From: Mycobacterium ahvazicum
GTDB taxonomy: Bacteria; Actinomycetota; Actinomycetes; Mycobacteriales; Mycobacteriaceae
Length of the DNA: 64,000 nucleotides
Direction: 5' to 3'
NCBI RefSeq assembly: GCF_900176255.2
Contig: NZ_FXEG02000005.1
Span: 1,054,001 to 1,118,000, forward strand
How positions within the stretch are numbered: position 1 is the first letter of the stretch; every line of letters begins with the position of its first letter. Under the pieces are notes generated by a model. The model was not told the origin of the DNA and did no database searches. It saw only the letters and a program-made list of their open reading frames with translations. The translations under genes were made by a program, and so were the position numbers. This document shows, piece by piece, positions 9,856 to 18,314 of this stretch.

Positions 9856-11221
9856 TCGCACAGGCGCCCACGTGTGAGTTCGAAGGCCGTTGCAGCCCAA
9901 GGTGTCCCCGTAATGTCGAGGACTCGTACTCGCTGCGGAACAGGCCACGCCGCTGCAGCTCCGGAACCACCATCCGCACAACATCTTCGAATGCCCCGGG
10001 CAGATGCGTTGCGGCCAGGACGAAGCCGTCGCACGCTCCGCTTTCGAACCAGTCCGCCATCTGATCGGCGACCTGCGCGCCGGTGCCGACGAAGCGCGGT
10101 CCCTGCAGCAGCGTCGCGCGGTGGCCGGCCAGATCGCGCACGGTCACCGTGTCACCACCGATGTGGGAGCGCAGGTTCTGCACCAGTCCGCGAATTCCGG
10201 AGGACGATGCGATCAGCTCATCGGTGACGGGATCGTCCAGATCGTGTTGCGCGAAGTCGTAATTCATCAACTCCGACAACAGTGTCAGTGATGCCATCGG
10301 ATGAACCAGTTCGTTGAGGAACAGAGCTTCGCGCTCCTTGGCGTGGGCCTCGGATTCGCCCACCACAGCGTAGGCCATCGGGCAGATCCGTACCGCGGCA
10401 GGATTGCGCCCGGCGTCGGCGATCCGCTCCTTCTGGTCCGCGTAGTGACTGCGCGCGACCTCGATACCCGGATCGCCGGTGAAGATCAATTCCGCCCAGC
10501 GCGAAGCGAATTCGCGTCCGCGTCCCGATGATCCGGCCTGAATGATGACCGGTCGCCCCTGCGGAGTGCGCGGCACGGTCAGCGGTCCACGCGACGAGAA
10601 GTACTGCCCGACATGCCCAAGCTCGTGCACCTTGCCCGGATCGCCGTAGCGCCCGGACGCCCGGTCGTGCAGGATCGCGTCGTCCTCCCAGGTGTCCCAG
10701 AGCCCGGCGACGACGTCCATGAACTCGTCGGCGCGGTCGTAGCGTTCGTCGTGGCCCAGATGGGCATCGACTCCGAAGTTCTGCGCCTCGCTGTCGTTGA
10801 CGGAGGTGACCACGTTCCAGGCGGCCCGACCGCCGGACAGGTGATCCAGCGTGGCGAAGGTTCGCGCGACGTGGAACGGCTGGTAGTAGGTGGTCGAGTA
10901 GGTCGCGCCGAGTCCGATGCGCGACGTGGCCTGGGCCAGCACACCAAGCACGATGCTGAGGTCTAGCTTCACCGGGCGCGCGCCATAGGACACCGCCTCG
11001 GCCACCGAACCCCCGTAGACCCCCGGCATCGCCAGGCGGTCGTCGAAGAACATCAGGTCGAAGCAGCCTTCTTCGAGCTGACGGGCAATCTTGGCGTAGT
11101 ACGAAGCGTCGAGGTAACCGTGTTCGGTCGCCGGGTGTCGCCACGATCCCGAGTACACCGACGTGCTACCCGCCTGCATGAAAGCAACCAGGGCCATCTT
11201 GTCCTGTCGTCGATCAACCAT
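9848..11221 (-). CDS. FMN-dependent monooxygenase, NtaA/SnaA/DszA type (LLM class)
   Basis: A 457-residue luciferase-like flavin monooxygenase of the long NtaA/SnaA/DszA subgroup, which uses FMNH2 from a separate reductase. Typical segments are the N-terminal GSWRHP, the GLGATYSTTYYQPFHVARTFATLDHLSGGRAAWNVVTS region (shown in parts: GLGATYSTTY, FATLDHLSGGRAAWNVVT) and the YDRADEFMDVVAGLW helix. No flavin reductase is encoded nearby. First gene of a monooxygenase-CoA-transferase-lyase operon, transcribed away from GntR. The substrate may be an S-, N- or C-linked organic compound; unknown. Confidence 0.92.
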   Translation of the reverse strand: MVDRRQDKMALVAFMQAGSTSVYSGSWRHPATEHGYLDASYYAKIARQLEEGCFDLMFFDDRLAMPGVYGGSVAEAVSYGARPVKLDLSIVLGVLAQATSRIGLGATYSTTYYQPFHVARTFATLDHLSGGRAAWNVVTSVNDSEAQNFGVDAHLGHDERYDRADEFMDVVAGLWDTWEDDAILHDRASGRYGDPGKVHELGHVGQYFSSRGPLTVPRTPQGRPVIIQAGSSGRGREFASRWAELIFTGDPGIEVARSHYADQKERIADAGRNPAAVRICPMAYAVVGESEAHAKEREALFLNELVHPMASLTLLSELMNYDFAQHDLDDPVTDELIASSSGIRGLVQNLRSHIGGDTVTVRDLAGHRATLLQGPRFVGTGAQVADQMADWFESGACDGFVLAATHLPGAFEDVVRMVVPELQRRGLFRSEYESSTLRGHLGLQRPSNSHVGACANA

Positions 11222-11250
11222 GTCCGAAACGTAACATCTGATATTTCAGG

Positions 11251-11278
11251 TATCAAATGTGAGATGTGCCATTTGGTA
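11251..11278. promoter_or_regulatory. Inverted repeat in GntR/monooxygenase divergent promoter
   Basis: TATCAAATG at 11251-11259 and CATTTGGTA at 11270-11278 form an inverted repeat (8 of 9 positions), and GGTATCA occurs twice around it. It lies in the 67-base gap between the divergent monooxygenase and GntR genes, directly before the GntR start, so it is a likely autoregulatory operator. Confidence 0.5.
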
Positions 11279-11288
11279 TCATTCCGGG

Positions 11289-11948
11289 ATGGCTACGATC
11301 TCGAAGATCGACATCTCCGGCACCGTGCGCGAACGGGCCGCCCGCGAACTCAGGGACCGCATCCTGACCGGCGCCTTGTCCGCCGGCACGCGAGTCGATC
11401 TGGACGCCATCACCGAGGAGTTCGCGACCAGCCGGACCCCGGTTCGCGAGGCGTTACTGGAACTGTCCTTCGAAGGTCTGGTCCAGATCGCGCCGCGCAG
11501 TGGCATCACCGTGATCGGCATCAGCCCCACCGACGTCATGGACAGCTTCACCATCCTGGGCGTTCTCACCGGACAGGCCGCCGCGTGGGCTGCCCAGCGC
11601 ATCGAAGCGGACGAGCTCGAGATGCTGCGCGAGCTCGCTGCGGATGTGGTGGCGCGCTCCGGTGACGACAGCATCGGGGAAGCCAACTGGCACTTCCACC
11701 AGAAAATCCACCGGGCCGCGCACTCCCCGCGGCTGATGACGCAGATCAAACAGGCCGCGCGGGTCGTGCCGAGCAACTTCCTCACCCTGTTCCCCGACCA
11801 TGAGAAACATTCGCTCGACGAGCACCAGGAGCTGCTCGACGCACTCGGTGAAAAGGACGTCGAACGGTCCCGCAGGATCGCCGAACGCCATGTGCTGGAC
11901 GCGGGGCGCTCGCTGGCCGACTGGCTCGAGCAGCGCCGCACCGCGTGA
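11289..11948 (+). CDS. GntR-family regulator, FadR/FCD subfamily
   Basis: A 219-residue regulator with an N-terminal winged helix (AARELRDRILTG, then FATSRTPVREALLEL) and a C-terminal FCD helical domain. Potential metal/ligand-binding histidines are visible at H135/H137 (NWHFHQKIH), H179 (EHQELL) and H201 (AERHV). ATG 11289 begins the protein after the inverted repeat; an upstream frame would include that repeat. It is divergent from the monooxygenase-CoA-transferase-lyase operon, which it likely represses until an organic acid inducer binds. Confidence 0.9.
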   Translation: MATISKIDISGTVRERAARELRDRILTGALSAGTRVDLDAITEEFATSRTPVREALLELSFEGLVQIAPRSGITVIGISPTDVMDSFTILGVLTGQAAAWAAQRIEADELEMLRELAADVVARSGDDSIGEANWHFHQKIHRAAHSPRLMTQIKQAARVVPSNFLTLFPDHEKHSLDEHQELLDALGEKDVERSRRIAERHVLDAGRSLADWLEQRRTA

Positions 11949-12018
11949 GACCCAACCGGGGCGTCACACGCCGCGAGCGCTTGCCGGCGCGGCGCCGGGA
12001 TTTGAGTATTTTCGTGGG

Positions 12019-15000
12019 GTGCCATCGACTTCTGGGCCTCCTGTCCCCGCACGAGTCCCAGCGCAGTACACGCTGTCGCCTGCCGCTCCGAGCCCGCGCA
12101 CGCTGATCGACATCCTGTATGCGACCGCCGCGCGTTACCCGGACGCGGCGGCCATCGACGACGGCACCGTCCAGCTCACCTACAGCGAACTGATCGGCGA
12201 CATCGAGGCCAGCGTGCAATGGCTGGCCGCCCGGGGCATCGGGCGCGGCGACCGGATCGGCATCCGGATGCCGTCGGGCAGCTACGCGTTGTACGTCGCC
12301 ATCCTGGCGACGCTGGCGACCGGCGCGGCCTACGTGCCCGTCGACGCCGACGATCCCGACGAACGCGCCGAATTGGTGTTCGGCGAGGCCGGCGTGGTGG
12401 GCGTCATCACCGAGGCGGGCTTGCTCCGGGGCGTCGGCTTGTCGCGGGGCTGGCGGGCCACCGCGCCGCTGGCTCGCGACGACGCCTGGATCATCTTCAC
12501 GTCCGGATCGACCGGCACGCCGAAAGGTGTCGCGGTGACCCACCGCAGCGCTGCCGCATTCGTCGACGCCGAGGCACAGATGTTCTTGCAAGACAACCCG
12601 ATTGGACCCGGCGATCGCGTATTGGCTGGGCTGTCAGTCGCTTTCGACGCATCATGCGAGGAAATGTGGCTGGCGTGGCGCCACGGTGCTTGCCTGGTTC
12701 CCGCGCCGCGGTCGCTGGTGCGCAGCGGGATGGACCTCGGTCCGTGGCTGGTCACCCGGGACGTGACCGTGGTCTCGACGGTGCCCGCACTGGCCGCGCT
12801 GTGGCCCAGCGAGGCGCTGGAAGCTGTGCGGCTGTTGATCTTTGGCGGCGAGGCCTGCCCGCCGGAGCTGGTCGAGCGCCTCGCCGTCGACGGTCGCGAA
12901 GTATGGAACACCTACGGGCCGACCGAGGCCACGGTGGTGGCGTGCGCGGCGAAACTCGGTGGCCCCGGGCCGATCAGCATCGGGCTGCCACTGCCCGGCT
13001 GGGACCTGGCGGTCGTCGACGCCGACTGCCTGCCGGTCGCCTACGGCGACGTCGGCGAGCTGGTGATCGGTGGCGTCGGGCTGGCCCGCTATCTGGACAA
13101 GGACAAGGACGCCGAAAAGTACGCGGCTATGCCGTCGCTGGGCTGGGCGCGCGCCTACCGCAGCGGCGACCTGGTTCGGCTGGAACCCGACGGGCTGTAC
13201 TTCTGTGGCCGCAGCGACGACCAGGTCAAGGTCGGGGGCCGGCGCATCGAACTGGGCGAGGTCGACTCGGCGTTGGTGCACCTGCCCGGCGTCAGCGGCG
13301 GCGCGGCCGCGGTGCGCCACACCGCAACCGGCACGCCGGTGTTGGTCGGCTATCTGGTCAGCGCGGATCCGGCGTTCGAACTGGGCGAGGCGCGCGCCCG
13401 GCTCGCCGCGCAGCTGCCCGCCTCGCTGGTGCCGCGGCTGGTCCGGGTCGACGAGCTGCCCACCCGCACGTCGGGCAAGGTCGACCGCGACGCGCTGCCC
13501 TGGCCGCCGCCGGGTGGCGAGTCGGACGAAGCGATCGATCTGGGCGGCACGACAGGCTGGCTCGCCGGACTGTGGCGCGACTTGCTGGGTGCGGCGGTCG
13601 ACTCTGTCGAGGCGGACTTCTTCGCGCTCGGCGGCGGCTCGCTGTCGGCCGCACAACTCGTCGCCGTGCTGCGCCAGCAGTACCCGCAGGTGACCGTTGC
13701 CGATCTGTACGACCACCCCCGGCTGGGCTCAATCGCCGGGTTCCTCGACGAACTCGAGGCGCCGCCGCAGGTTGCCGAGCGCGAGGTCCGGCCGACGCCG
13801 TGGCTGACGCGACTCACGCAGACCGTGCTCGCCGTACCGCTGGCGACGCTGGCGGCGCTGCCGTGGTTGACCTGGCTGGCGCTGGGCAACAACGTCGCCC
13901 GCGCCTGGCACGTGGTGCCATGGACGGTGGCGGTGAACTGGTGGCTGATCGCGGTGGCATTCGTCGCGTTCGTTACCCCGGTGGGCCGCATGGGCATCGC
14001 GGTGTTGTGCGCGCGGGTCTTGCTGTCGAAGGTGCGCCCGGGTACTTATCGTCGCGGCGGGTCGGTGCACCTGCGGATCTGGTTCACCGAACGGCTCGCC
14101 GAGGCCAGCGGCGCACACAATCTGTCCGGGGCGCCGTGGCTGGTGTACTACGCCCGCGCGCTCGGGTCCGACATTGGTGAGGGTGTCGACCTGCATTCGC
14201 TGCCACCGGTCACCGGGTTGCTCACCCTTGGTCACCGCAGCGCGGTCGAACCCGAAGTCGACCTGTGTGGTCACTGGATCGACGGGGACGCATTCCATGT
14301 CGGCGAAATCACGATCGGTGACGACGCGACCATCGGCGCCCGCAGCACGTTGCTGCCCGGTGCGGTCGTCGGTAAGAACGCCGACGTGGCACCGGGCGCG
14401 GGCGTGCTGGACAAGATCAAGAACGGCCAGTACTGGAAGGGCTCACCGGCGGTGAAATCCGGCCGGGTCAACCACCCGTGGCCGGACGAACGGCCGTCGC
14501 GCCGCACCCATTGGGTGGCGATGTACGGGCTGACGTCGGTTCTGCTGGGGGCACTGCCGCTGGTCGCGGTGGCGAGCGGGCTCGCGGTCATCGGGCTGGC
14601 CGTGCGCCACACCGATCGCCTGTCGCAGGCCGTGGTGCCGGCGCTGCTGTGGACACCGGTCGCGACGCTGACCGCGCTTGCGGTGTACGCGTTGCTGACG
14701 GTGCTCGGGGTGCGGGTGTTGTCGCTCGGGCTGCACGAGGGCTATCACCCGGTGCGCAGCCGCGCCGGATGGCAGCTGTGGGCCACCGAACGCCTGATGG
14801 ACGCCGCGCGCAACTACCTGTTCCCGCTGTACGCCAGCCTGCTGACACCCATGTGGCTACGGCTGCTGGGCGCGAAAGTCGGCCAGGGGACTGAGATCTC
14901 GACGGTGTTGCTGACACCGAAGTTTACCGTGATCGAGGACGGCGCGTTTTTGGCCGACGACACGATGGTGGCGTCGTACGAGCTGGGCGGCGGCTGGATC

Positions 15001-15948
15001 TACGCGGCGACGACGACCGTCGGCCGGCGGGCGTTCCTCGGAAATTCCGGCATCACCCAGCCCGGTCGCCGTGTTCCCGACGACGGCCTGGTGGCGGTGC
15101 TGTCCGCCGCGCCCCCCAAGGCCAAGCGCGGGTCGTCCTGGCTGGGCAGCCCGCCGATGCGGTTGCGCCGTCGTCCGGCCGAGGCCGACGCGGCGACCAC
15201 ATACGACCCGCCGCAACGATTGAAGGCGATGCGCGCGTTGGTGGAGACGTTGCGGTTGCTGCCGGTGATCGTGTCGGTGGCGATCGGGCTGGCCGTGCTG
15301 GGCGGATTACAGGCGCTGGCAAGGATATTCGGCATCTGGTGGGCGGCGCTGGGCTCCGGACTGGTGTTACTGGCGGCGGGTGCGATCGCCGGTGGCATCA
15401 CGATCGTCGCGAAATGGCTTCTGGTCGGCCGCATCAAAGCGAGCGAATACCCGCTGTGGTCGTCGTTCGTGTGGCGCAACGAAGTCGCCGATACGTTCGT
15501 CGAAACCGTGGCCGCGCCGTGGTTCGCCCGCGCCGCCAGCGGCACACCGGTCCTGAATCTGTGGCTGCGGGCGTTGGGCGCCCGGATCGGGCGCGGCGTC
15601 TGGTGTGAATCCTATTGGCTCCCTGAGGCGGATCTCGTCACGCTGGGGGACGGGGCCACCGTCAATCGCGGCTGCGTGGTGCAGACACATCTTTTCCACG
15701 ACCGGATCATGCGAATGGACCGTGTGGTGCTCGAACCCGGTGCGACGTTGGGTCCGCACTGTGTGGCGTTGCCCGCCGCCCGGCTCGGCGCGGGCGCGAC
15801 CGTCGGACCGGCGTCTCTGGTGGTGCGTGGTGACGAGGTGCCGGGATCGACACGCTGGCAAGGTAATCCAATCAGACCGTGGAATCCGGGCCGTAAGAAG
15901 GCGCGTAAGGCCGCGGCCGGGCGCGGCGCCCAGGACACCGCGGCGTGA
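12019..15948 (+). CDS. Pls/PosA-type membrane non-ribosomal peptide synthetase
   Basis: A 1309-residue single-module synthetase, close to the ~1319 residues of epsilon-poly-lysine synthetase. GTG 12019 was chosen because the longer frame overlaps GntR. Residues ~30-510 are an adenylation domain: A3 at 160-173 (FTSGSTGTPKG), NTYGPTEAT, YRSGDLV, GRSDDQVKVGGRRIELGE and TSGKVDRDAL. A carrier domain follows with LGGGSLSAAQ (phosphopantetheine Ser541). The rest alternates transmembrane pairs with three soluble left-handed beta-helix/acyltransferase-like domains, and there is no ordinary condensation or thioesterase domain. By eye the specificity positions read D-A-E-S-I-G-T-V-V-K, close to lysine-type codes. 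Its stop overlaps the M1 peptidase start. Predicted product: a homo-poly-amino acid made at the membrane. Confidence 0.9.
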   Translation: MPSTSGPPVPARVPAQYTLSPAAPSPRTLIDILYATAARYPDAAAIDDGTVQLTYSELIGDIEASVQWLAARGIGRGDRIGIRMPSGSYALYVAILATLATGAAYVPVDADDPDERAELVFGEAGVVGVITEAGLLRGVGLSRGWRATAPLARDDAWIIFTSGSTGTPKGVAVTHRSAAAFVDAEAQMFLQDNPIGPGDRVLAGLSVAFDASCEEMWLAWRHGACLVPAPRSLVRSGMDLGPWLVTRDVTVVSTVPALAALWPSEALEAVRLLIFGGEACPPELVERLAVDGREVWNTYGPTEATVVACAAKLGGPGPISIGLPLPGWDLAVVDADCLPVAYGDVGELVIGGVGLARYLDKDKDAEKYAAMPSLGWARAYRSGDLVRLEPDGLYFCGRSDDQVKVGGRRIELGEVDSALVHLPGVSGGAAAVRHTATGTPVLVGYLVSADPAFELGEARARLAAQLPASLVPRLVRVDELPTRTSGKVDRDALPWPPPGGESDEAIDLGGTTGWLAGLWRDLLGAAVDSVEADFFALGGGSLSAAQLVAVLRQQYPQVTVADLYDHPRLGSIAGFLDELEAPPQVAEREVRPTPWLTRLTQTVLAVPLATLAALPWLTWLALGNNVARAWHVVPWTVAVNWWLIAVAFVAFVTPVGRMGIAVLCARVLLSKVRPGTYRRGGSVHLRIWFTERLAEASGAHNLSGAPWLVYYARALGSDIGEGVDLHSLPPVTGLLTLGHRSAVEPEVDLCGHWIDGDAFHVGEITIGDDATIGARSTLLPGAVVGKNADVAPGAGVLDKIKNGQYWKGSPAVKSGRVNHPWPDERPSRRTHWVAMYGLTSVLLGALPLVAVASGLAVIGLAVRHTDRLSQAVVPALLWTPVATLTALAVYALLTVLGVRVLSLGLHEGYHPVRSRAGWQLWATERLMDAARNYLFPLYASLLTPMWLRLLGAKVGQGTEISTVLLTPKFTVIEDGAFLADDTMVASYELGGGWIYAATTTVGRRAFLGNSGITQPGRRVPDDGLVAVLSAAPPKAKRGSSWLGSPPMRLRRRPAEADAATTYDPPQRLKAMRALVETLRLLPVIVSVAIGLAVLGGLQALARIFGIWWAALGSGLVLLAAGAIAGGITIVAKWLLVGRIKASEYPLWSSFVWRNEVADTFVETVAAPWFARAASGTPVLNLWLRALGARIGRGVWCESYWLPEADLVTLGDGATVNRGCVVQTHLFHDRIMRMDRVVLEPGATLGPHCVALPAARLGAGATVGPASLVVRGDEVPGSTRWQGNPIRPWNPGRKKARKAAAGRGAQDTAA

Positions 15949-17267
15949 AAGCCTCCGCGAAGAAGGCGCTGGCGCCCGATGCCGTCGACGAGTACCTGCC
16001 GAACAACGGCAGCTCCGCTTACCAGGTGTCGCGCTATGAGCTGGATCTGGACTACAAGGTCGCGCTGAACCGGCTGTCCGGCTCGGCCACCATCACCGCC
16101 GTCACGCTGACCGAATTGCAGCAACTGACGCTCGACCTGTCGGCCGCCTTGACGGTGTCGAAGGTGTCGGTGAACGGCAAGCGTGTTGACCAATTCTCCT
16201 GCCGTGCCGGCAAATTGCGCATCCGGCTGGGCTCGAAGCTGCCGACCGGTGCCGCGATGTCGATCGTGGTGCGATACGGCGGCTCGCCGCGCCCAATTCG
16301 TTCGCTGTGGGGCAACGTCGGATTCGAAGAGCTGACCGACGGCGTGCTCGTCGCATCCCAGCCGAACGGCGCCGCGTCGTGGTTTCCCTGTAACGACCAC
16401 CCCAGCGCCAAAGCCGCGTTTCATCTCCAGATCAGCACCGAAAGCCGGTACCGGGTGATCGCCAACGGGCAGCTGCTCTCGCGCCGGGCCCGCGCCTCGC
16501 GGACGGTATGGACCTACGAGCAGCGGGAGCCGACGTCGACCTACCTGATCACGCTGCAGATCGGCGACTACGAGGTCCGACGGCTGGCGCGTACGCCGGT
16601 GCCCATACAGGCCGCACTGCCGCAGCGGCTGCGCCGCGACTTCGATCACGACTTCGCGCGTCAGCCCGAGATGATGACGTTGTTCGTCGAGCTGTTCGGA
16701 CCATATCCGCTGGCCACCGGGTACACGGTCGTGGTGACCGACGATCCGCTGGAGATACCCCTTGAAGCGCAAGGCATTTCGATCTTTGGTGCCAACCATT
16801 GCGACGGTACGCGGTCCAGCGAGCGGCTGATCGCCCATGAGCTGGCGCATCAGTGGTTCGGCAATTCGGTGACCGCGGGCCAGTGGCGCGATATCTGGCT
16901 GCACGAAGGATTCGCGTGTTACGCGGAATGGTTATGGTCGGAACGCAGCGGCGGACCCAGCGCCGACGAGCTCGCTGGTCTGCATCACGCGCAGCTGCGG
17001 ACGAAGCCGCAGGACCTGCTTCTGGCCGATCCGGGAGCACGCGACATGTTCGACGACCGTGTATACAAACGCGGCGCGCTGACTTTACACGCGCTGCGCG
17101 GCCAGCTGGGTAGCGATAAATTCTTTGCGCTGCTTCAGGATTGGACATCGCGGCATCGCCACGGCACTGCCGCCACCGACGATTTCACCGGCCTGGCCGC
17201 CAACTACTCGGACGAGTCGCTGCGGCCGCTGTGGGAGGCGTGGCTGTATTCGACGGCAGTGCCGTGA
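15945..17267 (+). CDS. M1-family zinc metallopeptidase
   Basis: A 440-residue peptidase starting with GTG 15945, overlapping the synthetase stop (GTGA). The zinc motif H298-E-L-A-H302 and the downstream E321 (WLHEGF), 18 residues after the second His, are intact, and LEAQGISIFG stands where M1 enzymes carry the exopeptidase GxMEN-like motif. The N-terminal half is the beta-rich domain seen in short M1 proteins, and the large C-terminal helical domain of aminopeptidase N is absent. No signal peptide is visible. Coupling to the Pls-type gene suggests it trims or degrades the polymer or protects the producer; poly-lysine producers are known to have zinc exopeptidases for this. Confidence 0.92.
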   Translation: MKASAKKALAPDAVDEYLPNNGSSAYQVSRYELDLDYKVALNRLSGSATITAVTLTELQQLTLDLSAALTVSKVSVNGKRVDQFSCRAGKLRIRLGSKLPTGAAMSIVVRYGGSPRPIRSLWGNVGFEELTDGVLVASQPNGAASWFPCNDHPSAKAAFHLQISTESRYRVIANGQLLSRRARASRTVWTYEQREPTSTYLITLQIGDYEVRRLARTPVPIQAALPQRLRRDFDHDFARQPEMMTLFVELFGPYPLATGYTVVVTDDPLEIPLEAQGISIFGANHCDGTRSSERLIAHELAHQWFGNSVTAGQWRDIWLHEGFACYAEWLWSERSGGPSADELAGLHHAQLRTKPQDLLLADPGARDMFDDRVYKRGALTLHALRGQLGSDKFFALLQDWTSRHRHGTAATDDFTGLAANYSDESLRPLWEAWLYSTAVP

Positions 17268-17284
17268 CGATCTAAGCGCGAGGA

Positions 17285-17554
17285 TTAGCCTCCGCCGCCG
17301 GCCGCGCCGCCGCCACCCGTGCCACCGGCTTGTCCGCTACCGGTTCCCCCGCTACCGGGCATATTCTGGCCGCCGGAGCCCGTCCCCGGCTGCATCGGCG
17401 CCGGTGCGGGCTGGCTTGACGACGTCGGCGACGGTGTCGGCGCTGCCGGCGCGGCGACCGACTGAGTCACGCCGCCACCGCAGGCGATCCCCAAGCCGAT
17501 CGCGGCGGCACCACCAAGAAGCGCCAACCCTTTTTTCACTACATGAGATGTCAT
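17285..17554 (-). CDS. Small exported Gly/Pro-rich protein, tandem copy 1
   Basis: An 89-residue protein with a short basic start (MTSHVVKKGLALLGG), a hydrophobic stretch and a Cys followed by GGG (IGLGIACGGG), resembling a lipoprotein or exported signal although the lipobox is not canonical. The mature part is Pro/Ser then Gly-rich low complexity. ATG 17554 is preceded by GGAGGG. It is one of three tandem paralogues (with 17644-17844 and 17886-18215). Upstream, GGTTG and GGGTAC elements 14 bases apart (17626-17602) loosely resemble a SigF promoter. Function unknown. Confidence 0.65.
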   Translation of the reverse strand: MTSHVVKKGLALLGGAAAIGLGIACGGGVTQSVAAPAAPTPSPTSSSQPAPAPMQPGTGSGGQNMPGSGGTGSGQAGGTGGGGAAGGGG

Positions 17555-17643
17555 GTCACCCTCCACTCAATTGTCGGATCTCGTGTCATGCCTAGGTGGC
17601 GGTACCCGTTGATATCGAGCGCAACCACGATTTCACCCAATTT

Positions 17644-17844
17644 CTAGCCACCGTTGGGTCGCGCGGGTACAGATGTCGATGGAAGCACCGTCGGCCCCAC
17701 CGTCTCGGAGGACGTCGGTGGTGACGTCGTCGGCGGCGCGCCCACCCGGCCCGCGGTGCCACCCCCGCAGGCAACCGCCAGCACGAGCAAGCCCATACCA
17801 CCGAGCAGGGCTAGCCCCTTTTTCAGCGCACGAATATTGGTCAT
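17644..17844 (-). CDS. Small exported Thr/Pro-rich protein, tandem copy 2
   Basis: A 66-residue paralogue beginning MTNIRALKKGLALLGG, with a hydrophobic core ending in LAVACGGG and a Thr/Ser/Pro-rich tail. Compared with copies 1 and 3 it lacks the poly-Gly C-terminus. ATG 17844 starts only 10 bases after a GGGTAT element (17859-17854, minus strand); no convincing -35 was found at the right distance. Likely an exported or lipid-anchored peptide of unknown function. Confidence 0.6.
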   Translation of the reverse strand: MTNIRALKKGLALLGGMGLLVLAVACGGGTAGRVGAPPTTSPPTSSETVGPTVLPSTSVPARPNGG

Positions 17845-17885
17845 TGTGCGGCGATACCCGTTGGCGGCGAACTCAATCGTTCCCA

Positions 17886-18215
17886 CTAACCGACCCCGGC
17901 GATGACGCCTCCCGCGCCGCCTGCTGCTCCGCCGACTCCCCCGGCTGCTCCGCCGGCTCCCCCGGCGCCAGCTGATCCACCGGCTGCTCCGCCCGCGGCT
18001 CCACCGGGCGCGCTTTGAGCCCACCCGGGCATCCCCGGACCGGGTGGCGCCGCAGTTGGTGCGACCTGGCCGGACGAAGTGTTGGGACCTGGTGGAGGCG
18101 TGGGCGGCGCGCCGATCGACGTGTCGACACCGCTCCCGCAGGTGACCGCGAGAGCGGTCAATGCCGCACCACCGGTAAGCGCACAGACCCTTTTAACCGC
18201 AGCAGATTTCATCAT
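17886..18215 (-). CDS. Small exported Gly/Ala-rich protein, tandem copy 3
   Basis: A 109-residue paralogue starting MMKSAAVKRVCALTGG with a hydrophobic segment ending LAVTCGSG, a Pro-rich linker and a long Gly/Ala repeat region (GGAAGG-type units) to the C-terminus. Two GGGTA(T/C) elements lie upstream on the minus strand (18289-18284 and 18255-18250). The three tandem copies differ mainly in tail length and composition, as expected for repeated duplication of a secreted low-complexity protein. Function unknown; low-complexity frames deserve caution, but the shared signal region supports a real gene. Confidence 0.6.
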   Translation of the reverse strand: MMKSAAVKRVCALTGGAALTALAVTCGSGVDTSIGAPPTPPPGPNTSSGQVAPTAAPPGPGMPGWAQSAPGGAAGGAAGGSAGAGGAGGAAGGVGGAAGGAGGVIAGVG

Positions 18216-18314
18216 CGACCCCTTCTATCCTGCCGTCTGCGTAGCAGAGGTACCCGATGTGTCTGCTATCTGATTCAGCTGCGATACCCGATCATCGGCG
18301 GGCCCAATCATGGG

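Noticed and set aside
12219..14180. A 653-codon frame in another phase within the Pls-type synthetase
   Set aside because: Arg/Gly-rich translation with no motifs, fully inside the synthetase frame, which has every adenylation motif.
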